From Bacteroidales bacterium (GTDB lineage Bacteria > Bacteroidota > Bacteroidia > Bacteroidales > UBA1402): a stretch of 64,000 bases of DNA. The stretch covers positions 264,962-328,961 of the forward strand of contig JAFUDT010000013.1 in assembly GCA_017464285.1 (NCBI GenBank), read 5' to 3'. Under the pieces are notes generated by a model. That model did not search any database. It worked only from the letters and a program-made list of their open reading frames with translations, and was not told the DNA's origin. Of the stretch, positions 1 through 8,000 are shown in pieces; the first letter of the stretch is position 1, and every line of letters begins with the position of its first letter. A program made the translations under genes and the position numbers.

Positions 1-1
1 C

Positions 2-493
2 GTGTTGCCACAAGGCCGTTTCAACAACAGCAGCGACAAATACATCCGCGATTACATTGCCGAGCGTTGCCGCATTTTAGCAGTGGTGGGCTTGCATGGA
101 AATGTGTTCAAGCCACACACAGGAACAAAAACAAGCGTGTTGTTCGTCCAGAAATGGGATGATGTGCTATGCCCGAAAAAAGAGGATTATCCTATCTTCT
201 TTGCCACTATGCAGGAGCCGAGCAAGGATAACAGCGGCGAGAAGATTTTCGTCAAGAGGAGCGATTTCCCATACGCAAGAATAAACAAAGAGGAAGCCGT
301 TGCGAACAAAATAGTTTGCGACCCACCTGCGCATTATGAAGTAACGCCTAAAGAAAACAACGAATACCTCTTGGATTCACACGGACATCTCATTGTGAAG
401 CACGACCTTTTCAACCATGACGGCTTGACCAAAGACGGCATTGCCGAGGCTTTCGCCGAATTTGCCAAAAAAGAAGGGCTGAGTTTTTTTTGA
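2..493 (+). CDS. hsdM: Type I restriction-modification DNA methyltransferase subunit HsdM, C-terminal part
   Basis: This is the last 163 residues of the N6-adenine methylase subunit of a type I restriction-modification complex; the gene begins before the window. The segment LPQGRFNNSSDKYIRDYIAE, the following GLHGNVFKPHTGTKTSVLFV and the ending AKKEGLSFF are typical of HsdM C-termini. The catalytic NPPF region lies upstream, so activity cannot be judged. Its TGA stop overlaps the TTG start of hsdS, inside a run of eight T (484-491), which indicates tight translational coupling. Base composition is visibly AT-richer than in the cobalamin and leucine regions, which suggests horizontal transfer of the whole block. 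Confidence 0.88.
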   Translation: MLPQGRFNNSSDKYIRDYIAERCRILAVVGLHGNVFKPHTGTKTSVLFVQKWDDVLCPKKEDYPIFFATMQEPSKDNSGEKIFVKRSDFPYARINKEEAVANKIVCDPPAHYEVTPKENNEYLLDSHGHLIVKHDLFNHDGLTKDGIAEAFAEFAKKEGLSFF

Positions 494-1914
494 GTAGCCC
501 TTTCAACGAGGAAAAGTATAAGCGGTTGTTGGAAGGGCTGGAGATTAGCGAGGTGAAATGGTCCTATGTGAAATCACATAGCGATGTTGTTAGATTTGAT
601 AGTTACTACTACACACGAGAGTTTCTATCTGACGAAAACATCATTACAAAACAAAAGAATAAAACGCTAAAAGAGTTAAAGGCGGAACTGTTGAGTTTCG
701 GAGCATATTCACTTAATAATTATGTCGAATATAAAAATTCTGGAATTCCATTTATTCGCGGGGTAAATATGAAAGATGGAGTTTTAGACTTTTCCGATAT
801 TTTGTATATTGATAATGAAGCACATAACCTACTTTGGAAATCTGAAGTAAAGCCAAATACCATTTTGCTATCGATGTCTGGAACCATTGGCGACGTGGCG
901 ATTGCAATGCCAGAATACAAGTATCCAATGAATTCCAATCAAGATATTGCAAAGATTACATTGAAAGGTGGATTGAATCCATTTTATCTATATGCTTTTT
1001 TGCGTTCAAAATATGGTCAAAATTTTTTGAAACGAGAAGCTCGTGGGAGTGTTCAACAACATGTGTTTTTGTCACAAATGGAAATGATTAGAGTTCCATT
1101 ATTAAATACTACCTTTCAAAACCAAATAGAACAAATTGTAAGAGCAGGCCATTCAAGCTTATCCAAATCCAAGTCTCTTTATTCTGAAGCAGAAGAGTGT
1201 CTACTTGCAGAACTTGGACTTAAAGGCTGGCAACCCAACAATAAGCCAGTCAACATCAAGCAACTGAAAGAATCCTATTTGGCAAGTGGCAGATTAGATG
1301 CGGAGTATTATCTGCCGAAATATGAGGATTATACCAGTTTCATTAGAAAATACAAGAATGGAGCAGATGTATTGGGAAACATCTGTACATTGAATGAAAA
1401 GAATTTCAATCCATTAGACAATAGCGAGTACAAGTATATCGAACTAAGTAACATCGGCAATTCTGGTGAAATAACCGGATGTACCACTTCAATTGGAGCA
1501 GAATTGCCATCGAGGGCAAGGCGACTTGTGCGCGCGAATGATGTTATTGTCTCTTCCATTGAAGGCTCTTTGCAGAGTGTGACTTTGGTAACAGACGAAT
1601 ACGACAAGGCGATTTGTTCAACTGGCTTTTATGTTGTGAAATCCGAAACAATTAATCCTGAGACACTATTGGTGTTGTTTAAATCAGAGCCTATGCAAAA
1701 CCTTTTGAAACAAGGATGCTCGGGAACAATACTAACCGCCATTGGCCGAAACGAACTGCAAAACATTGTGATGCCTAAAATAAGAAATGAGGTGCAGATC
1801 GAAATTGCAACATACGTCAAAAAGAGCATTTCCTTGCGCAACGAGGCGAAGCAACTACTTGAAAGTGTAAAACTTAAAGTAGAAGATGCAATTTCTACCC
1901 CCCCATTTAATTGA
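490..1914 (+). CDS. hsdS: Type I restriction-modification specificity subunit HsdS (two TRDs)
   Basis: HsdS chooses the DNA target of the type I complex and bridges two HsdM copies. At 474 residues it has the usual full-length layout: a first target-recognition domain (about 15-190), a central conserved helix and linker (about 220-280, with EAEECLLAELGLKGW and SGRLDAEYYLPKYED), a second recognition domain (about 280-440) and a closing coiled-coil-like helix (RNEAKQLLESVKLKVED). The start is TTG, overlapping the hsdM stop; no better start lies nearby. The last codons cross a C7 tract (1898-1904) and end at TGA 1912. Deleting one C would join this frame to the next gene. Confidence 0.88.
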   Translation: MSSPFNEEKYKRLLEGLEISEVKWSYVKSHSDVVRFDSYYYTREFLSDENIITKQKNKTLKELKAELLSFGAYSLNNYVEYKNSGIPFIRGVNMKDGVLDFSDILYIDNEAHNLLWKSEVKPNTILLSMSGTIGDVAIAMPEYKYPMNSNQDIAKITLKGGLNPFYLYAFLRSKYGQNFLKREARGSVQQHVFLSQMEMIRVPLLNTTFQNQIEQIVRAGHSSLSKSKSLYSEAEECLLAELGLKGWQPNNKPVNIKQLKESYLASGRLDAEYYLPKYEDYTSFIRKYKNGADVLGNICTLNEKNFNPLDNSEYKYIELSNIGNSGEITGCTTSIGAELPSRARRLVRANDVIVSSIEGSLQSVTLVTDEYDKAICSTGFYVVKSETINPETLLVLFKSEPMQNLLKQGCSGTILTAIGRNELQNIVMPKIRNEVQIEIATYVKKSISLRNEAKQLLESVKLKVEDAISTPPFN

Positions 1915-2695
1915 TAATCAAGTAGTTATAAAGCACTACCAAATGATTGAAGAAAGCACATATTATTATCGGTTGGCAGAATGGACATTGCTGCAGGAGT
2001 TGTATGCCGAAGCGTGGGTTACAACTTCAACGGCAAGCTACTCCATCAAAAACTACTCGGTCTGCAAATCATCAGGCCGATGGGACGCCGAATATTACCA
2101 ACCGAAATATGATGCTTTGTTTGCCCAATTGTCAAAATACGAGTGCGATACCATTAAGGACATTGCACATATAAAGAAATCGGTGGAACCAGGAAGCGAG
2201 GCATACCAAGACAGCGGCATACCATTCGTAAGAGTGTCAGATGTAACGAAATTCGGTGTTTCAGAACCGAACATTTATTTGTCACCCAGTGATTTCAGCT
2301 TGAACGAATTAAAGCCAAAGAAAGACACCATTTTATTATCAAAAGACGGCAGTGTTGGCATCGCCTATAAAGTGGAAGAAGATATGGACTGCATTACATC
2401 AGGCGCATTGCTTCATCTGTCGGTTTTCAACCAAGACTACACGCCCGATTATCTGACACTTGTTCTGAACTCTATAGTTGTACAGATGCAAGCCGAGCGT
2501 GATTCCAATGGAGCCATCATACAGCACTGGAAACCATCGGAAATAGAACAAGTAATTATCCCCAAACTGCCAAAGCCAATTCAAGACACCATTTCAGCAA
2601 AGATTCAAGAGAGTTTTGTGCTGAAAGCCGAAAGCAAGAGATTGCTTGAAGAGGCAAAGATGATGGTAGAGAAGGAGATAGAAAAGATTAATTAA
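1886..2695 (+). CDS. HsdS-like half specificity subunit carrying a third TRD
   Basis: This 269-residue reading frame has a linker resembling the middle of the upstream HsdS (RLAEWTLLQEL, then SSGRWDAEYYQPKYD), one recognition domain (about 75-225) and a closing helix (KAESKRLLEEAKMMVEKEIE). It is therefore half of an HsdS. The ATG at 1886 lies inside the end of hsdS, upstream of the C7 tract, in a different frame. It could be a separate half-subunit that dimerises, the off-phase tail of a three-TRD protein (about 734 residues if one C is lost), or a decayed relic. The intact frame and conserved ends argue against long decay. Confidence 0.75.
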   Translation: MQFLPPHLIDNQVVIKHYQMIEESTYYYRLAEWTLLQELYAEAWVTTSTASYSIKNYSVCKSSGRWDAEYYQPKYDALFAQLSKYECDTIKDIAHIKKSVEPGSEAYQDSGIPFVRVSDVTKFGVSEPNIYLSPSDFSLNELKPKKDTILLSKDGSVGIAYKVEEDMDCITSGALLHLSVFNQDYTPDYLTLVLNSIVVQMQAERDSNGAIIQHWKPSEIEQVIIPKLPKPIQDTISAKIQESFVLKAESKRLLEEAKMMVEKEIEKIN

Positions 2696-2703
2696 CATTA
2701 CCA

Positions 2704-3582
2704 GTGAACTGCATCTTCTGCCATAAAGACTCATCAAACTCAAAAAGTGTTGAGCACATCATTCCCGAATCGCTCGGGAATAAACATCACTTCTTGCCCA
2801 AGGGCTATGTGTGTGACGAATGCAACCATTATTTTGCGATAAAAGTCGAAAATGAATTACTATCGAAACCTTATTTTGTTTCGATGCGTTCCCGGAATGA
2901 AATTCTAACAAAGAAAGGAAAATTAGTAAGGCAAAAGATGGTTTTTCCTGGTGCAATGAAGAGCACAGAAGTTGTAATGCAGAAGACGGGAAACGGGTTA
3001 TTCGCATCATTTGATGATGAAGAATTATTTGAAGCAATAAAAGCAGGAAAAACGAGAAGGATGATTGCGCCATACATTCCCGAGCCAGAGTACCCTAATG
3101 AAATAATGTCTCGTTTTCTCGCAAAATGTGCATACGAATATTTCTTATACAATATGGGTAAGGAAAAATATGATTTGTGTGTTCAAGAACTGCTGTGTAA
3201 AGAATCTGATATATTGAAAGCTCTACGTGAATATGCTCGATATGGCAAAGGTGAGTATTGGCATTATAACCAACGCAGGATATATTCCGAAGGTGATGTT
3301 GTGTTTAATCAAAATGAGGACTTAGACTATGAAATACTTCATGAAATGAAATTCTTTACAAGAGAACACAAACGTTTACCTAATGGATATGTAGAAGCCG
3401 AGATATACTTTGTGATGGCTATAGCAGGAATAGAGTATGCCATTTGCATATCAGATCCCAATATTTCGGAATATCAAAAATGGTTAGAAGAGTGTAAAGG
3501 TCTTTCTCCGTTAAATGATAATTCAGAGACTTTGTCATTTAGTTTGTCCGATATAAATCCCTTATTAATCAAAGCTCAATAA
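2704..3582 (+). CDS. HNH endonuclease-type protein
   Basis: The N-terminus has the zinc-ribbon HNH pattern: CIFC at residues 3-6, then EHIIPESLGNKHHF with the HxxP element, and CDEC near 37-40. Such domains cut DNA, often in restriction or mobile-element settings. The remaining 240 residues match no domain I can name. The start is GTG at 2704, eight bases after the half-hsdS stop, and the final base of the stop is also the first base of the next gene, so it sits in the same operon. The composition is AT-rich like its neighbours. A nuclease role in defence is inferred from the motif and position; the target is unknown. Confidence 0.72.
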   Translation: MNCIFCHKDSSNSKSVEHIIPESLGNKHHFLPKGYVCDECNHYFAIKVENELLSKPYFVSMRSRNEILTKKGKLVRQKMVFPGAMKSTEVVMQKTGNGLFASFDDEELFEAIKAGKTRRMIAPYIPEPEYPNEIMSRFLAKCAYEYFLYNMGKEKYDLCVQELLCKESDILKALREYARYGKGEYWHYNQRRIYSEGDVVFNQNEDLDYEILHEMKFFTREHKRLPNGYVEAEIYFVMAIAGIEYAICISDPNISEYQKWLEECKGLSPLNDNSETLSFSLSDINPLLIKAQ

Positions 3583-5048
3583 TGAACATACTTTTAGACA
3601 CCAACATAATCATCCCTTTGGAGGACACCAGCCGAATACTGGATTCCTCTTTTGCTGAAATGCGGAGATTGGCTGCAGAACAGCAACACTGTCTGTATGT
3701 TCATCCTATGCAAATGGAAGACATCAATCGAGACAAGAATACAGAAAGAAAACAAATCGTCCTATCGCGATTGAATCAGTACTCCAAAATTGACAATCCA
3801 CCCGTACTGACTGAAGACGAATGTATTAAATTAGGTCTTTCACAGCCCAATGATCATGACAAGGTTGATAACAACATCTTATTTGCTTTGTACCGCGGGG
3901 CTGTTCATTTGCTCGTAACCAATGATGAAGGGATACACAAAAAGGCATCCAAAATCGGCATTCAGGACAAAGTTTATCGTTTAGAACAGTTTCTTGTTTT
4001 CTTACGGCGGTATTACAATCAGCCTGTAGCCTATACTTATACCGGGGTTAGAGAACGATACATGTACGAAATTGACAAAAGCCAATCTTTTTTCGATTCA
4101 TTGCGTCAAGCGTATGACGGATTCGACGAATGGTATCAGAAAAGCGCAGAAAAACAGCGTAAATGCTGGTGTATTGAAGATGAAGAAGGGCGTGTAGCTG
4201 CTATTTGTATATACAAATTTGAAGAAAATGAGAAACTCACCGATGAAGGAGAAACCACACAAGGAAAAATATTGAAACTATGCACTTTCAAGGTAGATGT
4301 TTCAGCCCGAGGCAAGAAATTGGGTGAACGACTTTTGTATATTGCATTTGATTTTTGTGTGAAAAACGGCATTGATTGGGTTTATCTTCACACTTACGGA
4401 GAGGAGCAGAAAACACTTGTTGGCTTATGCGAGGAGTATGGCTTTTATCGTTTGGGAAAATACAAACAAGATGATGTCTATATCAAACCCATGAAACTGC
4501 GCAAAGACAATCTTGGCAGTTTGGAATCGCTAATCAGGTATTATCCTTTTTTTGAGGACAACGATTCTGTGCAAAAAATCATCATCCCTATCCAGCCAAA
4601 ATATCACGAAGACCTGTTCCCCGATTTCAGCGACATGAAAGGCTCTTTGTTTGAAAGCGATCAAAGTCTTTATTCATGTCAGGGAAACACAATCAAAAAG
4701 GCTTATCTGTGCCATTCGACAATAAAATCCATAAAGAAAGGCGATGTTGTTTTGTTTTATAGAAGTCATGACAGAAAATCAATTCAATGTATGGGGATTG
4801 TGGAAGACGCATTCTTTTCGGAAAGCATCGACGAGGTTTTCCCATTAATAGCAAAAAGAACGGTTTACACCTACACAGACTTAACCGAAATACTCAAGAA
4901 AAAGACATTGATTATTCTATTTAGATTCATCGCCCTTGACAAGGAGATTCCCTCAAAAAAAATGTTATCTCTTGACATTAAAGGGAATATCCAAACTATT
5001 CGCCAAATAAGTAACGAACAATATCTTGCATTGCGAAATGAAAAATAA
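3582..5048 (+). CDS. PIN-GNAT fusion protein with C-terminal ASCH/EVE-like domain
   Basis: Three parts can be read in 488 residues. Residues 1-150 look like a PIN ribonuclease domain: LLDTNIII with Asp6, an acidic pair at 46-47, Asp91/93/96 and LVTNDEG with Asp115. Residues about 160-305 look like a GNAT acetyltransferase, with VDVSARGKKLGERLL holding the R-x-x-G-x-type acetyl-CoA loop and a later EEYGFYRLG. Residues about 350-465 (for example IKKGDVVLFYRS) resemble an ASCH/EVE-type beta-barrel. The family is seen near restriction-modification genes, but I know of no defined function. It overlaps the next ASCH gene by 11 bases. It may be an RNA-cleaving or RNA-modifying effector; this is inference. 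Confidence 0.68.
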   Translation: MNILLDTNIIIPLEDTSRILDSSFAEMRRLAAEQQHCLYVHPMQMEDINRDKNTERKQIVLSRLNQYSKIDNPPVLTEDECIKLGLSQPNDHDKVDNNILFALYRGAVHLLVTNDEGIHKKASKIGIQDKVYRLEQFLVFLRRYYNQPVAYTYTGVRERYMYEIDKSQSFFDSLRQAYDGFDEWYQKSAEKQRKCWCIEDEEGRVAAICIYKFEENEKLTDEGETTQGKILKLCTFKVDVSARGKKLGERLLYIAFDFCVKNGIDWVYLHTYGEEQKTLVGLCEEYGFYRLGKYKQDDVYIKPMKLRKDNLGSLESLIRYYPFFEDNDSVQKIIIPIQPKYHEDLFPDFSDMKGSLFESDQSLYSCQGNTIKKAYLCHSTIKSIKKGDVVLFYRSHDRKSIQCMGIVEDAFFSESIDEVFPLIAKRTVYTYTDLTEILKKKTLIILFRFIALDKEIPSKKMLSLDIKGNIQTIRQISNEQYLALRNEK

Positions 5049-5442
5049 AACCATATTATTATCGATACACCCTTGTTTTGTGGAAAAGATATTTTCTGGA
5101 GAAAAAAAGTTTGAATACAGAAAAAGAATCCCAACAGACATTCGTACTATTATAGTGTATGCGACTGTACCAATAAAGCAAATCGTTGCCTTTATAGAAG
5201 TTGAAAACGTTCTACAAGACACCCCAATGAACATTTGGAAACAAACCAAAGAATGGTCGGGTCTTACATATAAATTCTACAAATCTTATTATAAAGGGAA
5301 AAGTGTAGCGTATGCCATAAAATTCAAGAATGTGTATAGATTAGAAAATCCAAAATCAATCTCAATATTTAAGGACGTAAAAAGTGCTCCTCAATCATAC
5401 GTATACATCAGAGAATCAAATAAAGTACTTACCGAAAATTAA
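5038..5442 (+). CDS. Stand-alone ASCH-domain protein
   Basis: The small protein (134 residues from ATG 5038) opens with KTILLSIHPCFVEKIFSGEK and continues FEYRKR, which is the ASCH signature G-E-K-x-x-E-x-R at residues 21-28. ASCH folds are related to PUA and are thought to bind RNA or modified nucleotides. A GTG-type upstream start at 5026 is possible, but ATG 5038 aligns better with the usual N-terminus. It overlaps the PIN-GNAT gene and is probably translated with it. It may act as the partner or antitoxin of that protein; the sequence alone does not decide this. It is the last gene of the AT-rich block. Confidence 0.75.
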   Translation: MKNKTILLSIHPCFVEKIFSGEKKFEYRKRIPTDIRTIIVYATVPIKQIVAFIEVENVLQDTPMNIWKQTKEWSGLTYKFYKSYYKGKSVAYAIKFKNVYRLENPKSISIFKDVKSAPQSYVYIRESNKVLTEN

Positions 5443-5499
5443 GGGTGTAAGCCTAGTGTTAAAACAAAAGATTAAAGATAATCCATTGATCACTCGTGA

Positions 5500-5796
5500 A
5501 GAAGTACAACGAAAAAATTCATCCTTATTGCAGCTGCGGCGCTTTTGATGTCCGTTTGCACCAACTCCCGAACGTTTCCCACCATCGCTGTGAGCTGTCG
5601 CTTCGGCGCCGTGAAAGAGCAAAACCGCGCCATGCGTATGGTTGAGTGCGGCTTCGTGGAGTTGCCCACTGTCCCGTTGTTTACGGGGGAGTGTGGGGGA
5701 GATTCTCGTCGCACTGTCTCGCTCGACATCAGCACGGAGGACTTGATCGCCAATGTCGATTTCCTGTCGAAGTTAGATAATTGGCTACTACGATAG
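5500..5796 (+). pseudogene. Degenerate or unusually started small lipoprotein-like frame
   Basis: The open frame reads KKFILIAAAALLMSVC near its start, which looks like a lipoprotein signal ending in a lipobox-like Cys. The codon before KK is ACG (5509), where ATG would be expected. Only TTG 5545 or ATG 5548 are usable starts, and both cut the signal. The remaining 70 or so residues match nothing I know. It may be a gene whose start codon mutated, a rearrangement scar at the border of the AT-rich block, or not coding. Apart from this frame, the 5443-5844 gap shows nothing clear. Confidence 0.35.
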
Positions 5797-5850
5797 CGAC
5801 AACAACGGGGAAGCGCGTCACGCTACTATTAGATATCTGATGTATTGACT

Positions 5851-6495
5851 ATGATGAAGAAAGTATTGATTATCGACGGAGGCCCGCGCAAGACATTCAA
5901 CACCGCCTCCATGCTGCAGAGATTCGCCGAAGGCGCAAGCTCTGTAAGCGATGAAATTGAAGTGAAAACGCTGCGCCTTTACGAACTGGACTACAAAGGC
6001 TGCATGTCGTGCATGGCCTGCAAAATCAAAGGTAAGGCCTCGCAGGTTTGCAAGTTCAAGGATGCACTCACCCCTATTTTGGAGGAAATTGCCGGTGCCG
6101 ACGGCCTTGTTTTAGGCTCGCCCAACTATTTCGGCGAAATCACTGCCCAGATGCGGGCGTTTTTGGAACGGCTGGCCTTCCCGTGGCTTTCGTACAACGA
6201 CTATAGCATCACGGCTCCGAAACGTATGCCTGTGGTACTGGTCGAAACCCAGAACGGTGGCGTGGGAGGCAGCAACTGCAATGGCTACGGAACTATGGAA
6301 CATTGCATTACCCAAGCCCTCGGCCAGCCGGAGAAACTGTTTGCCAACAACACCTATCAGGTAAAGAATTACGACCGCTACGAGTTGGCCGGATTCTCGG
6401 AAGAGGCCAAGCGCAAGTATCGCGAAGAACATTGGGAAGCGGATTTGCAGCAGGCATTCGATGCTGGCAGACGCATGGCGGAAAGTCTTCTGTAA
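5851..6495 (+). CDS. NAD(P)H-dependent flavodoxin-fold reductase
   Basis: The protein (about 214 residues) belongs to the flavodoxin / NADPH-dependent FMN reductase family: KKVLIIDGGPRKTFNTAS is the phosphate-binding start, and LVLGSPNYFGEITAQMRAFL is the flavin-side loop. A Cys cluster, KGCMSCMACK, sits at about residues 49-58, as in iron-sulfur flavoproteins and related quinone or azo reductases. The reported frame can begin at TTG 5845, but the ATG pair at 5851/5854 fits better. It stands alone, with gaps on both sides, at the start of a run of small redox and cupin genes. The substrate is unknown. Confidence 0.8.
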   Translation: MMKKVLIIDGGPRKTFNTASMLQRFAEGASSVSDEIEVKTLRLYELDYKGCMSCMACKIKGKASQVCKFKDALTPILEEIAGADGLVLGSPNYFGEITAQMRAFLERLAFPWLSYNDYSITAPKRMPVVLVETQNGGVGGSNCNGYGTMEHCITQALGQPEKLFANNTYQVKNYDRYELAGFSEEAKRKYREEHWEADLQQAFDAGRRMAESLL

Positions 6496-6650
6496 GGAAG
6501 CTACACCCAAAGTCCGAGGCTGCACCACACATATCAGCGATGCAAGGCATATAAATCCGAATCCGTAATAATGTATGATTATTCCGCCAACTGTATAACC
6601 CGGTTTCATGTTCTGCGTTGTACTTTTGCAGTATCGAAATCAGTCGTTCT

Positions 6651-6774
6651 ATGTTAAACAAAGACGCAATTGACGGGAATGTACGACAGTTTTCATTATG
6701 AAAAGATGGTGAAATCCTTGAAACTGATCGACACCAAGCCGATGGTGGCGCTGGAAATGCTGGGAATTGAGTAA
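6651..6774 (+). pseudogene. Possible short gene remnant
   Basis: Two short frames can be read in the gap before the CMD-cupin gene: MLNKDAIDGN from 6651 and, in another frame, a 31-residue piece from ATG 6679 ending MVALEMLGIE at stop 6772. They could be the ends of one broken gene joined by a frameshift, but I do not recognise the family. A TACTTTTG element at 6621-6628 resembles the Bacteroidetes -7 box, without a matching TTTG upstream. Nothing else is visible between 6496 and 6792. Confidence 0.2.
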
Positions 6775-6792
6775 CAGGTAAATCAAAAGAAT

Positions 6793-7950
6793 ATGAAACA
6801 GACACTTCTGATTTTCGCCGCCGCCGTACTGTTATTGGCCGGCTGCCACAAGACAACAAAAACCGAAAAAGAAATGAATACATTGACTTTCAATGAGCAG
6901 CAGGCGGCCGCCATGACGGCCATCGCCTGCTATGAGGCGCAGGGCGACCAGCCGTCGCTCGCCAACGCCATCAACGAGGGTTTCGACGTGGGACTCACCG
7001 CCAACCAGATCAAGGAAGCCCTCTCGCAACTCTACGCCTACACGGGCTTCCCCCGCTCGCTCAACGCATTGGGCACCCTGCAGAAGGTGATGGAACAGCG
7101 CGGCGAGGTGACGATAGGGGAGGAGTCCTCTCCGATCCCCGGCAGTTACGATGCCCTGAAACAAGGCACCGAGGTGCAGACCAAACTCAGCGGCCAGCCC
7201 TTCGACTACACGTTCTGTCCCGCCGAGGACTACTACCTCAAGGCGCACCTTTTCGGTGACATCTTCGCCCGCGACCTGCTCACACACGCCGACCGTGAGT
7301 TGGTCACCGTCAGCGCCTTGTCCGGCTTGGACAAGGTGGAGCCCCAGTTGGCCGCCCACGTGCGCGGCGCACGCAACATGGGCCTGACCGACGCGCAGCT
7401 GCTCGCCATTCCGAAGGCACTGCAGGAGCGTGTGGGCAAAACGGAGGCGCATCGTACCGCCGTGGCCATACAGCAGCTGGGCATCAGCGATCCCGACAAC
7501 GACCAGATCGCCAGTGAAATATACGTCCAGAACCATGTCGATTTGAAGTCGAGCTGGCGGCGGGGCGAACCCAACACCGCCTACGCGCAGTACTTCATCG
7601 GCAACAGCTATGTGTCGCCCTACGGCGGCATGGTAAATGTCTCTTTCGAGCCGGGCTGCCGCAACAACTGGCATATCCACCACAGGCAGGTGCAGGTGCT
7701 GGTGTGCGTGTATGGCCGCGGCTGGTACCAGGAATGGGGCAAACCCGCCGTCAGACTGGAACCCGGTGTGGTCATCGAAGTGCCCGAGGGCGTGAAGCAC
7801 TGGCACGGCGCCGCCAAGGACAGCTGGATGCAGCACCTCACCTACCACAAGGACGTGCGGGAAGGGGCCGACAACGAGTCGCGACAGAAGCCGGGTGAAA
7901 CTCAATGGCTGGAGCCTGTTTCCGAAGAACAGTACGGGAAACTGAAATAA
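6793..7950 (+). CDS. Exported carboxymuconolactone decarboxylase-like / cupin fusion lipoprotein
   Basis: The 385-residue protein begins with a lipoprotein signal (LLLAGC, Cys18). Two carboxymuconolactone decarboxylase (AhpD-like) repeats follow, at about 35-120 (AYTGFPRSLNAL) and about 160-245 (DRELVTVSALSGL, HVRGARNMGLTDAQL). A cupin barrel lies at about 275-365, with metal-ligand-type histidines in NNWHIHHRQVQV and HWHGA. The first repeat lacks the Cys-x-x-Cys of true AhpD. Such fusions are found in many Bacteroidetes; the substrate is not known. It is followed after 50 bases by a DUF362 lipoprotein, with a TACCTTTG -7-like element between them at 7956-7963. Confidence 0.82.
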   Translation: MKQTLLIFAAAVLLLAGCHKTTKTEKEMNTLTFNEQQAAAMTAIACYEAQGDQPSLANAINEGFDVGLTANQIKEALSQLYAYTGFPRSLNALGTLQKVMEQRGEVTIGEESSPIPGSYDALKQGTEVQTKLSGQPFDYTFCPAEDYYLKAHLFGDIFARDLLTHADRELVTVSALSGLDKVEPQLAAHVRGARNMGLTDAQLLAIPKALQERVGKTEAHRTAVAIQQLGISDPDNDQIASEIYVQNHVDLKSSWRRGEPNTAYAQYFIGNSYVSPYGGMVNVSFEPGCRNNWHIHHRQVQVLVCVYGRGWYQEWGKPAVRLEPGVVIEVPEGVKHWHGAAKDSWMQHLTYHKDVREGADNESRQKPGETQWLEPVSEEQYGKLK

Positions 7951-8000
7951 ATATGTACCTTTGCAACTGAAATACTGAACCCATAAATGTTTACCATACA

